From contig JALVSV010000010.1 of the NCBI GenBank assembly GCA_027024125.1, forward strand, positions 1-7,900: 7,900 nucleotides of DNA, given 5' to 3'. Positions 1-5,491 of the stretch are shown piece by piece; position 1 is the stretch's first letter, and the number at the start of each line of letters is the position of its first letter. Source of the DNA: Methylothermaceae bacterium (GTDB lineage Bacteria > Pseudomonadota > Gammaproteobacteria > Methylococcales > Methylothermaceae). Made by a program: the position numbers and the translations under genes. Below the pieces are notes generated by a model. That model saw nothing but the letters and a program-made list of their open reading frames with translations, ran no database searches and was not told the DNA's origin.

Positions 1-475
1 CCCGAATGGCGATGAATTCCATTTCTGGGGTGATGATGTCGCGTCGTGCGTAATGCATCTGGGTGACGTTGGCGCCGGGTTTGGCCCTGCGGGGATTCCT
101 GAGGTTGGGGAAGCGTAAGTGCGCGGTTTCTGCATCCAACAGCCGTTGGCGCCCGTAATCGGAAGAAAGTCCGGAGAGGGGTTCGCAGTCGTTACGTTCC
201 TCGATCCATGGGGCACGCAGAAGTGGCAAGCCTTCAGTCAGATCGATTTCCACCTGGGGGTCGGTATAGGGCCCGGAGGTGTCGTAGACATAGATCGGAG
301 GGTTGTCGACCGGCCCGTCGTTGGTCTGGGTGGGACTTTGGTCGATCTGACGCATCGGAACGCGCAAGTCGTTGCGGCTGCCCTGGAGATAGATCTTGGT
401 CGAGGAGGGGAAGGGTCGGATGGATGCCTTTTTGGCGCGGACGTTTTGTCGAAATGCATCTGGGACGGCGTTCAT
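1..475 (-). CDS. thiC: Phosphomethylpyrimidine synthase ThiC, N-terminal part (runs off left edge)
   Basis: ThiC is a radical-SAM enzyme that converts aminoimidazole ribotide into hydroxymethylpyrimidine phosphate, the pyrimidine half of thiamin. About 158 N-terminal residues lie in the window; the rest, including the C-terminal CX2CX4C cluster site, is beyond base 1. Translating the minus strand from the ATG at 475-473 gives recognisable ThiC blocks: LRVPMRQI near residue 37, [12 protein letters not shown] near 63, LRAPWIEER near 86, and [16 protein letters not shown] followed by [11 protein letters not shown] at the edge. These match my memory of the E. coli protein nearly block for block. 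The start is supported by AGGAGAG at 486-480, five bases upstream, and by the TPP riboswitch directly ahead. It is transcribed away from minC. The frame is intact throughout the visible part. Confidence 0.95.
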   Translation of the reverse strand, partial: MNAVPDAFRQNVRAKKASIRPFPSSTKIYLQGSRNDLRVPMRQIDQSPTQTNDGPVDNPPIYVYDTSGPYTDPQVEIDLTEGLPLLRAPWIEERNDCEPLSGLSSDYGRQRLLDAETAHLRFPNLRNPRRAKPGANVTQMHYARRDIITPEMEFIAIR

Positions 476-476
476 A

Positions 477-513
477 GGTCTCTCCTGTGCCTGCAGCGGC
501 GCAGGGACAGACC
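477..513 (-). promoter_or_regulatory. Probable expression platform: helix that hides the thiC ribosome binding site
   Basis: Just after P1 of the riboswitch, GGTCTGTCC (513-505) can pair with GGAGAGACC (485-477) with one G-G mismatch. The second strand contains the Shine-Dalgarno sequence of thiC. Inside it, CCTGC (505-501) and GCAGG (494-490) form a further stem around a six-base loop. No run of T follows, which argues against a terminator. The reading as a TPP-dependent translational sequester helix is inference; pairing was found by eye and no folding energy was computed. Confidence 0.55.
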
Positions 514-604
514 CGAGCTTCCCTACGCCGGTCTTAACCGGTATCAGGTTCCAAGGGTATCTCTCAGCGTCGTTTCGGGTCAAACGACGCACCCCTAGCT
601 CTGG
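512..604 (-). promoter_or_regulatory. TPP riboswitch (THI element) controlling thiC
   Basis: Read on the minus strand, this holds the conserved THI-box parts in order. P1 is GAGCT (601-597) pairing with AGCTC (519-515). AGGGGTGC lies at 596-589. P3 is a long stem, GCGTCGTTT with GAAACGACGC, around a GACCC loop. The CTGAGAGATACCC core and ACCTGAT follow, then P4/P5 with ACCGG and CCGG around TTAAGA, and finally CGTAGGGAAGCT at 527-516. It binds thiamin pyrophosphate and shuts down the gene behind it. It sits about 40 bases before the thiC start codon, its usual location. No hairpin with a U-run follows, so control is probably at translation. Confidence 0.96.
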
Positions 605-610
605 CTGCTA

Positions 611-639
611 ACGCTAAAGCATCGACCACAGTTTTGCAA
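611..639 (-). promoter_or_regulatory. Possible sigma-70 promoter for thiC
   Basis: On the minus strand, TTGCAA (639-634) and TAGCGT (616-611) are separated by 17 bases. Transcription would then begin near 604, at the 5' edge of the TPP riboswitch, which is where it should begin. The -10 box is poor, so the call rests mainly on position and spacing. Confidence 0.35.
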
Positions 640-663
640 GCTTGATGGAATTGAAATTAGGCG

Positions 664-693
664 TTTACCGCGTCACTTGGGTAATGCTAGAAT
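664..693 (+). promoter_or_regulatory. Probable sigma-70 promoter for minC, extended -10 type
   Basis: TTTACC (664-669) is followed after 18 bases by TAGAAT (688-693), preceded by TG at 685-686 as in extended -10 promoters. Transcription would start near 700. That leaves a leader of about 43 bases before the ATG at 743 and makes the in-frame ATG at 707 an unlikely start. The element is about 24 bp from the putative thiC -35 box on the other strand. Confidence 0.5.
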
Positions 694-742
694 CCAGAAA
701 TCATCCATGGCATACATTTTCCTGCCGGTCCAATCAAATTTC

Positions 743-1495
743 ATGACCACGCAATCCAACGGGCGCAACTGCACGGCCGCGGTGGAGATCAAGGGGAGTT
801 CTGTCACCTTGCCCATCGTCCGGTTGCTCAATGCCGATACGGCTGCTGTCATCACACAGTTACAGGAAAGAATCGACCAGGCCCCGGACTTCTTCCGTGG
901 GGCGCCTGTCGTGGTTGATCTGTCGGCCTTGGCAGACGAACAGCACATAGATCTTGAGACACTGGTCAAAGAATTGCGTCAGCTGGAGATGATCCCTGTG
1001 GGGTTGAGGGGCGGGAGTGAGGCTCTGCGTCAATCAGCTCGCTCGCTCAATCTGGCCTGTTTGGCTGAATCTGCAATCCCAGAGCCCCGGCCGCAAAAAC
1101 CGGACACCAAGGTACAGCCAGTCGAGTCCCCAAAGCCAGAAGCGCAAACCACTTCTCCTCCCCCTGCTTCCCATGCCTTGTTGATCACCCAGCCAGTGCG
1201 TTCGGGGCAGCGGGTGTATGCCAAGGGTACGGATCTGATCGTTATGTCATCTGTCGGATATGGTGCGGAAATCATGGCGGATGGACACATCCATGTGTAC
1301 AACACCTTGCGCGGTAGAGCCCTGGCTGGGGTGCATGGTGATACGGAATGCCGTATTTTCTGTCGCGACATGCAGGCCGAACTGGTTTCCATCGCCGGAC
1401 ATTACCGTATCAGCGATGATTTGGAAGAAGAGGTACGGGGTAAATCGGTACAGATCTATATGCGCGACTCAGCGTTGATCATAGAATCGTTTTGA
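743..1495 (+). CDS. minC: Septum site-determining protein MinC
   Basis: MinC blocks FtsZ ring formation at the cell poles; it is carried to the membrane by MinD. With the ATG at 743 it has 250 residues, slightly longer than the E. coli protein (about 231). The N-terminal FtsZ-inhibiting domain spans about residues 12-108. A Pro-rich linker, about 112-150, accounts for the extra length. The C-terminal beta-helix domain, about 151-250, carries RSGQRVYAKG (153-162), ADGHIHVYNTLRGRALAG (179-196) and AELVSIAGHYRISD (212-225), all hallmarks of MinC_C; RSGQ is the segment known to contact MinD. The frame stays open upstream to a TTG at 677, but those codons overlap the probable promoter, so I reject the longer form. 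No clear Shine-Dalgarno precedes 743. It opens the min cluster, divergent from thiC. Confidence 0.95.
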   Translation: MTTQSNGRNCTAAVEIKGSSVTLPIVRLLNADTAAVITQLQERIDQAPDFFRGAPVVVDLSALADEQHIDLETLVKELRQLEMIPVGLRGGSEALRQSARSLNLACLAESAIPEPRPQKPDTKVQPVESPKPEAQTTSPPPASHALLITQPVRSGQRVYAKGTDLIVMSSVGYGAEIMADGHIHVYNTLRGRALAGVHGDTECRIFCRDMQAELVSIAGHYRISDDLEEEVRGKSVQIYMRDSALIIESF

Positions 1496-1716
1496 GCAGG
1501 CATGCAGCAGGTCGAAGCATCGTTGCTTTTTCACCTGTCGGGAACAGCAACCTCCAATGGATGGAGGTTTCCAGGGTAGATTTGACTGTCCTGGCTCCTC
1601 GCCCACGCATGTGGGAAAGACAGGTTTTGTTCCTGTGTGCAAATGGATGGGACGAATCAACAGGTTGTAGTTAGGTTGGATCAGGCAAACCCAAGGGTAG
1701 AGACGGAGGAACTTTA
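1496..1716 (+). other. Structured minC-minD intergenic region with hairpins
   Basis: This 221-bp gap has no convincing gene and no clear promoter. Three structures are visible. One is a perfect 8-bp stem, AACCTCCA (1549-1556) with TGGAGGTT (1562-1569), around a five-base loop. The second is CCCAC (1602-1606) with GTGGG (1611-1615) around GCAT, which can be extended by CTGTC (1586-1590) with GACAG (1619-1623). The third is ACAGG (1620-1624) with CCTGT (1632-1636). The extended second and the third structures share bases and exclude each other. None is followed by a good T-run. They may affect mRNA processing or the ratio of MinC to MinD; this is inference. Confidence 0.4.
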
Positions 1717-2526
1717 GTGGCAAGAATTATCGTGGTCACCTCTGGCAAAGGTGGAGTGGGGAAAACCACAACCGCTGCCGCCATGGCAATGGGGCTGGCT
1801 TTACGCGGCTATAGAACATCAGTGGTTGATTTTGATGTGGGATTGCGCAATCTCGATTTGATCATGGGATGTGAGCGCCGTGTGGTCTATGATTTCGTCA
1901 ATGTGATCAATAAGGAAGCCAATCTGCGTCAGGCTTTGATTCGGGATAAACGGTGTGACAATCTTTACATCCTCCCAGCTTCCCAGACCCGGGACAAAGA
2001 GGCCCTGTCAAAGGAAGGGGTGGGTGAGGTGCTGGAAGAACTCAGCCAGGATTTTGACTACGTGATATGTGACTCTCCGGCGGGTATCGAAAAAGGCGCA
2101 TATCTTGCGATGTATTATGCCGATGATGCAGTCGTGGTGAGCAATCCCGAAGTGTCATCGGTTCGGGATGCCGACCGGATGATCGGGATTCTGGCCAGCA
2201 AGTCCCGGCGGTCCGAGTTGAACGAAGAACCGATCAAAGAGCACTTGTTATTGACCCGTTATTCACCAAAGAGGGTGGAAAAGGGGGAAATGTTGAGTGT
2301 GGACGACGTGCTGGATATTCTGGCCCTGCCCTTACTTGGGGTCATTCCAGAATCGCAGGCGGTGTTGACGGCATCCAATGAAGGTCTCCCGGTAGTCCTG
2401 GATGAAAAGAGCGATGCTGGACAGGCCTATCGGGATGCGGTGAGCCGCTATCTGGGGGAGGAATTGCCCCACCGCTTTATCTATAACGAGAAGAAAGGCC
2501 TGTTCGGCCGTTTGTTCGGAGGGTAA
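1717..2526 (+). CDS. minD: Septum site-determining ATPase MinD
   Basis: MinD is a membrane-associated ParA/MinD-family ATPase that recruits MinC and oscillates from pole to pole with MinE. The 269 residues match the family length. The deviant Walker A motif GKGGVGKTT is at residues 10-18 with the signature lysine at 11 and the P-loop lysine at 16. VVDFDVGLRNLDLIMG follows at 36-51, and the Walker B region VICDSPAG is at 116-123. The last residues, EKKGLFGRLFGG, form the amphipathic helix that binds the membrane. The start is GTG at 1717, with GGAGG at 1705-1709 seven bases upstream. minE begins four bases after its stop, so the two are surely co-transcribed and their dosage is probably coupled. 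Confidence 0.97.
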   Translation: MARIIVVTSGKGGVGKTTTAAAMAMGLALRGYRTSVVDFDVGLRNLDLIMGCERRVVYDFVNVINKEANLRQALIRDKRCDNLYILPASQTRDKEALSKEGVGEVLEELSQDFDYVICDSPAGIEKGAYLAMYYADDAVVVSNPEVSSVRDADRMIGILASKSRRSELNEEPIKEHLLLTRYSPKRVEKGEMLSVDDVLDILALPLLGVIPESQAVLTASNEGLPVVLDEKSDAGQAYRDAVSRYLGEELPHRFIYNEKKGLFGRLFGG

Positions 2527-2529
2527 GTG

Positions 2530-2835
2530 ATGGGACTTTTGGATTACTTTCGTACGACCAGACCTAAAAGTGCCCATGTTGCCAAGGAAAGGTTACAGAT
2601 TCTGGTAGCCCATGAACGCAGGATGCGTGGAGCACCTAGCTACCTTGCCGAGATGCAGCGGGAACTGCTCGATGTCATCCGTAAATACGCCAACGTCAGG
2701 GACGACGCGATCAGCATCCAGATGGAACAGGATGAGGATAGGGAAATCCTGGAAGTCAACATCGTCTTGCCTGATGAGGTGACGAATAAAGGCTACGATG
2801 AGACGGGGGGAAAGATTGACACAACAAGGAACTAA
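2530..2835 (+). CDS. minE: Cell division topological specificity factor MinE
   Basis: MinE stimulates the MinD ATPase and removes MinCD from mid-cell. I chose the ATG at 2530 (101 residues), with GGAGGG at 2518-2523 inside the minD end; a GTG in frame at 2527 is one codon earlier. The N-terminus MGLLDYFR is the membrane-targeting segment. AKERLQILVAHER (18-30) is the MinD-contacting anti-MinCD segment, with the expected arginine at 21. SYLAEMQRELLDVIRKY and VNIVLPDE belong to the dimerisation domain. E. coli MinE ends at 88 residues, soon after the LP motif; here about 18 further residues, rich in Gly, Thr, Lys and Asp, follow. They look unstructured. Confidence 0.95.
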   Translation: MGLLDYFRTTRPKSAHVAKERLQILVAHERRMRGAPSYLAEMQRELLDVIRKYANVRDDAISIQMEQDEDREILEVNIVLPDEVTNKGYDETGGKIDTTRN

Positions 2836-2871
2836 TCCATCGTTTTCATTCATGTCAAGGGAGATATAGAA

Positions 2872-3120
2872 GTGAAAGAGACAACCAAGACTGCAAAACC
2901 CTCAAAAGATGTCAAGATCTCCAAGGGTGAAGAGATCGGTCTGGCGGCGGGAAAAATATGGCATTATCTCGAAAAGGCCGGAGAGGCGTCACCTTCAAAG
3001 TTGGCATCAGCAACCGGTCTGAGTGCAAAGGAGGTTCAACGGGCAGTCGGCTGGCTTGCCCGGGAAGAAAAGCTCATCATCGAGACGGATGGGCGCACCG
3101 AGCTTTTCAAGCTGGTATGA
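2872..3120 (+). CDS. Small winged helix-turn-helix protein (DUF2582 type)
   Basis: This 82-residue protein looks like the DUF2582 winged-helix family; the assignment is from memory of the family. A Lys-rich N-terminal tail (1-18) is followed by a helical segment, GEEIGLAAGKIWHYLEKAGE (19-38). The helix-turn-helix, SPSKLASATGLSAKEVQRAVGWLAREEKL, runs from about 40 to 68, and a short beta wing, IIETDGRTELFKLV, ends it. The start is GTG at 2872 with AAGGGAG at 2857-2863, eight bases upstream. It lies 36 bp after minE with no terminator seen between, so it is probably the last gene of the min transcript. Whether it binds DNA is unknown; members of such families may act in protein contacts instead. 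Confidence 0.8.
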   Translation: MKETTKTAKPSKDVKISKGEEIGLAAGKIWHYLEKAGEASPSKLASATGLSAKEVQRAVGWLAREEKLIIETDGRTELFKLV

Positions 3121-3211
3121 TTTAAATCGTGGGAAATGAAAGCCGACGGATCACAGCCGGATTTACCGAAGGGCGTGGTCGTTTTGGTGGTGATGGGGAA
3201 AGCGAAAGTCC

Positions 3212-3238
3212 GGTCATGAGTATCTATCCTGCATGACC
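3212..3238. promoter_or_regulatory. Inverted repeat, possible operator upstream of the Met/His-rich gene
   Basis: GGTCATG (3212-3218) is repeated inverted as CATGACC (3232-3238) with a 13-base spacer, giving a 20-base centre-to-centre distance, about two helical turns. It lies in the 187-bp gap between the winged-helix gene and the secreted-protein gene. No convincing promoter was found in the gap, so its role as an operator is inference. Confidence 0.35.
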
Positions 3239-3244
3239 TGCTTT

Positions 3245-3260
3245 TGGTGTCGCGTCACCA
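3245..3260. promoter_or_regulatory. Near-perfect 16-bp palindrome, possible operator
   Basis: TGGTGTCGCGTCACCA is palindromic except at positions 6 and 11. It lies 48 bp before the start codon at 3308, a typical location for a repressor site. It could also fold as a short hairpin in the leader. No regulator family is recognised from the sequence. Confidence 0.35.
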
Positions 3261-3307
3261 CGGCTTTGTTTTCCAATAAGTAAAAACGAATAGAGGAGGG
3301 TGAGGTT

Positions 3308-3934
3308 ATGTACAAGAAAACTTTAGTGGTGGCAGCGGTTTGTACCACGTTCCTGGCTGGTTCTGTGTGGGCTGGCGAGGACACAGGACAAAAGATGGAG
3401 GGTGGTAACGTTCGCATCAAAGTCCGTCCCATGCCACTGGGATCACAAGGCGAAAAGGGAATGCAGGGGCAGGGTATGATGCCGATGATGCAGGGACAAG
3501 GCGGAGGCGGAATGAAGATGCCCATGATGAAGCAGGGGCAGGGTGGAGGCGGAATGGGTATGCCGATGATGCAACAATGTATGCAGCTTCATCAGCAGGT
3601 ACTGACCCGCCTGGATCAACTGGAGAAAAAAATCGATCATCTGAGTGAGGAGATGGATCATACCCAGAAGGAGATCGATCATATGTTCAAGGAGGGTGAA
3701 AAGGAGTCCCACGAGCGTTTGACCGCGATCGAGGAGAAATTGGGCCATATCCTCAAGGAAAGGGAAAAGGAATCCCACGAAACATTGCAGACTATCCAGG
3801 ACTCACTCAAACATATGGGTAAGGAGATCGACCATATCCTGGAAGAACGAGAGAAGGAATCCCACAAGCGCCTGGCTGCAATCGAAAAGAAACTGGAACA
3901 CGTGCTGAGGGAACAAGAGCAGGAAACGCACTGA
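3308..3934 (+). CDS. Secreted Met/Gly-rich and His-rich coiled-coil repeat protein, function unknown
   Basis: I do not recognise a named family. The 208 residues start with a signal peptide: MYKK, a hydrophobic stretch, then SVWA with probable cleavage after residue 22; there is no lipobox cysteine. Residues 52-92 contain 14 Met in 41 positions, arranged as repeated MPMM blocks between QGQGGGG stretches, plus one Cys (91). Residues 98-208 form a charged coiled coil; L102, L105, I109, L112, M116, I123 and M126 fit a heptad pattern. It then passes into a 22-residue repeat with the core EKESH. Twelve His occur, many 10 or 12 residues apart. Met- and His-rich secreted proteins often bind copper or other soft metals; that role is inference. 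The start is supported by GAGGAGGG at 3293-3300. The gene ends just before a strong terminator. Confidence 0.8.
   Translation: MYKKTLVVAAVCTTFLAGSVWAGEDTGQKMEGGNVRIKVRPMPLGSQGEKGMQGQGMMPMMQGQGGGGMKMPMMKQGQGGGGMGMPMMQQCMQLHQQVLTRLDQLEKKIDHLSEEMDHTQKEIDHMFKEGEKESHERLTAIEEKLGHILKEREKESHETLQTIQDSLKHMGKEIDHILEEREKESHKRLAAIEKKLEHVLREQEQETH
3464..3574 (+). repeat. 42-bp in-frame tandem repeat encoding the Met/Gly-rich segment
   Basis: Two full 42-bp units, 3491-3532 and 3533-3574, encode QGQGGGGMKMPMMK and QGQGGGGMGMPMMQ. A shorter related unit, 3464-3490, encodes QGQGMMPMM. The units are very similar at DNA level with mostly synonymous or third-position changes, suggesting fairly recent duplication under selection for the peptide. 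Confidence 0.8.
3680..3931 (+). repeat. 66-bp (22-residue) in-frame repeats encoding the His-punctuated coiled coil
   Basis: Units at 3680-3745, 3746-3811 and 3833-3898, and a half unit at 3899-3931, each begin at a His codon and share the pattern H-[MIV]-[FL]-[KER]-E, then EKESH, then a [LI]-x-x-I-x-x-x-L stretch. A 21-bp (7-residue, one heptad) insertion at 3812-3832 separates the second and third units. Within a unit the His residues lie 10 and 12 residues apart. Confidence 0.8.
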
Positions 3935-3955
3935 TTTGACATAGACTGGTTTATC

Positions 3956-3979
3956 AACGCCCCGCTTTGACGGGGCGTT
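3956..3979 (+). terminator. Rho-independent terminator after the Met/His-rich gene
   Basis: A perfect 9-bp stem, AACGCCCCG (3956-3964) with CGGGGCGTT (3971-3979), encloses a six-base loop and is followed by the modestly T-rich CTTGTCT. It lies 21 bases after the stop codon at 3934. The weak T-run leaves room for read-through into the next operon, which starts only about 40 bases later. Confidence 0.8.
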
Positions 3980-4033
3980 CTTGTCTGGAGTGGTAGGAAT
4001 CGGAGGGGAGAGACTGTCATCGGCCATACCTTT

Positions 4034-4747
4034 TTGCGCCAATTTGTGGCCAGTTGTATCGATCTTGCTCCTGTCCTGGCTGTGGTTTTGATCTTCCAGT
4101 TGGGTGTTATCCACCAGCCACTGCCCAACGTGATGGATCTGGTCGGTGGAATGATATTGATCGTTCTTGGCCTGACATTTTTTGTCATCGGTCTGGAACA
4201 GGCGCTGTTTCCACTGGGTGAGTCGATGGCCTATGCCTTCGCCCGCAAGGGGAGTCTGCCCTGGTTGCTGGCTTTCTCCTTCTGCCTGGGATTTGCCACC
4301 ACCATTGCCGAGCCGGCACTGATTGCCGTGGCGGAGAAGGCTGCGCAAGTGGCATCCAGTGGTGGGATGATTGCGCCGGTGGACCGGGCAAAGGAGCAAT
4401 ATGCCCTGGGGCTGCGCCTCACGGTAGCTTTTGCCGTCGGTGTGGCTTTGGTGGTGGGGGTGGTGCGAATCATCAAAGGGTGGCCCCTGCATTGGTTGAT
4501 GATTGTTGGATATGCTTTCGTCATGACGATCACCTTGTTCGCACCACCTGAGATTATCGGTATCGCCTATGATTCCGGGGGGGTGACCACTTCCACCATC
4601 ACGGTTCCTCTGGTGACGGCGTTGGGGGTCGGTTTGGCTCATTCCATCAAAGGGAGGAATCCTGTGGTGGATGGTTTCGGACTCATCGCCTTTGCATCCC
4701 TCACCCCGATGATGTTTGTCATGATCTATGGCATGGTGTTGATGTGA
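4034..4747 (+). CDS. DUF1538 family membrane protein, first of a tandem pair
   Basis: This is an integral inner-membrane protein of the DUF1538 family, thought to be a transporter but with no known substrate. From the TTG at 4034 it has 237 residues and about six or seven hydrophobic segments. Family blocks are [10 protein letters not shown] (53-62), [19 protein letters not shown] (85-103) and [19 protein letters not shown] (178-196), then [13 protein letters not shown] (213-225). The start is uncertain. A strong GGAGGGGAG at 4002-4010 is followed by no ATG, GTG or TTG at a normal distance; in frame, an ATC lies at 4019, while the TTG at 4034 is 23 bases away. The stop overlaps the start of the next gene in GTGA (4744-4747). 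It is a clear paralogue of that gene. I am sure of the family and not of the start. Confidence 0.88.
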   Translation: MRQFVASCIDLAPVLAVVLIFQLGVIHQPLPNVMDLVGGMILIVLGLTFFVIGLEQALFPLGESMAYAFARKGSLPWLLAFSFCLGFATTIAEPALIAVAEKAAQVASSGGMIAPVDRAKEQYALGLRLTVAFAVGVALVVGVVRIIKGWPLHWLMIVGYAFVMTITLFAPPEIIGIAYDSGGVTTSTITVPLVTALGVGLAHSIKGRNPVVDGFGLIAFASLTPMMFVMIYGMVLM

Positions 4748-5484
4748 ATCTGGTTTGGGGCGTCCTGGAGTCCGTTCGTGACATCCTTCCTATCGCTGGG
4801 ACCATTCTGCTTTTTCAGCTTTGGGTGATCAGGCGTCCTATTCCCAACGTCCCCCGGCTGATGCGGGGACTGTTCTGCGTAATCGTGGGTATGGCTTTGT
4901 TTCTGGAAGGATTGGAGGTGGCGTTGTTTCCATTGGGCGACCTGATGGCGGCGCAGTTGACAGGACCTCAGTTCATTCCTGCCCATGGTGCTGTGATGAT
5001 GGATTATCTCTGGGTCTACCTGTTCGCCGCCAGCCTGGGTTTTGCCACCACCCTGGCCGAACCCTCCCTGATTGCGGTGGCACTGAAGGCCCAGGAGATC
5101 TCCGGTGGCGCCATTCATGCGTGGGGGCTCAGACTGGCGGTGTCTCTGGGGGTCGCGTTCGGGATCTCTTTGGGTACGTATCGAATCGTCAGTGGTGGCG
5201 AGTTGTTCGTTTTCATCTTACTGGGCTATCTGGTCGTGCTGTTCCAGACTTTCTTTGCGCCTTCTTTGATCATTGGTCTGGCCTATGATTCCGGTGGAGT
5301 GACGACCTCTACCGTGACCGTCCCTCTGGTGACCGCGCTGGGGTTAGGTTTGGCCAGGTCGGTGCCTGGACGTGACGTACTGCTGGACGGTTTTGGCCTC
5401 ATTGCTTTTGCCAGTCTGTTTCCGATCATGACGGTGCTGGGCTATGCTCAGATAGCTACTTGGTTCAGTCGCATACGAGGATAA
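4744..5484 (+). CDS. DUF1538 family membrane protein, second of a tandem pair
   Basis: The 246-residue membrane protein is homologous to the preceding gene product. Shared blocks are [13 protein letters not shown] (24-36), [14 protein letters not shown] (56-69), [20 protein letters not shown] (97-116), [19 protein letters not shown] (180-198) and [13 protein letters not shown] (215-227). The two near-invariant loops, FATTxAEP and [10 protein letters not shown], contain the acidic, Ser and Thr residues likely to line a substrate or ion path; this is inference. It starts at GTG 4744, overlapping the previous stop by four bases, so translation is coupled. As I recall, some DUF1538 proteins carry both halves in one chain; here they are separate and probably form a heterodimer. 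The P-II-like gene follows after 7 bp. Confidence 0.9.
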   Translation: MNLVWGVLESVRDILPIAGTILLFQLWVIRRPIPNVPRLMRGLFCVIVGMALFLEGLEVALFPLGDLMAAQLTGPQFIPAHGAVMMDYLWVYLFAASLGFATTLAEPSLIAVALKAQEISGGAIHAWGLRLAVSLGVAFGISLGTYRIVSGGELFVFILLGYLVVLFQTFFAPSLIIGLAYDSGGVTTSTVTVPLVTALGLGLARSVPGRDVLLDGFGLIAFASLFPIMTVLGYAQIATWFSRIRG

Positions 5485-5491
5485 TGGGACA

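Noticed and set aside
238..459. Minus-strand open frame of 73 codons near the left edge
   Set aside because: It is a shifted frame inside thiC; the frame starting at 475 gives a recognisable ThiC protein.
677..742. N-terminal extension of minC from a TTG at 677
   Set aside because: The codons overlap a probable extended -10 promoter (TAGAAT at 688-693), lack a ribosome binding site, and MinC homology begins after the ATG at 743.
1549..1569. 8-bp hairpin after minC as an intrinsic terminator
   Set aside because: The stem is followed by only TCCAGGG with no T-run, and minD and minE must still be expressed.
1492..1674. Open frame of 60 codons between minC and minD
   Set aside because: It starts with a TTG overlapping the minC stop, has no ribosome binding site, shows no recognisable protein features, and runs through the hairpins of the gap.
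3936..3941. Perfect TTGACA as a -35 box for the DUF1538 operon
   Set aside because: At 16-18 bases downstream the sequence is the GC-rich terminator stem (GCCCCG); no -10 box is at a usable distance.
3967..4000. TTGACG with TAGGAA as a promoter for the first DUF1538 gene
   Set aside because: The spacing of about 21 bases is too long, and the -10 match is poor.
3803..4642. Long minus-strand open frame of 279 codons
   Set aside because: It is antisense to the coiled-coil gene and the first DUF1538 gene and reads as a Gln/His/Pro-rich low-complexity product, typical of a shadow frame; the plus-strand frame carries clear family motifs.
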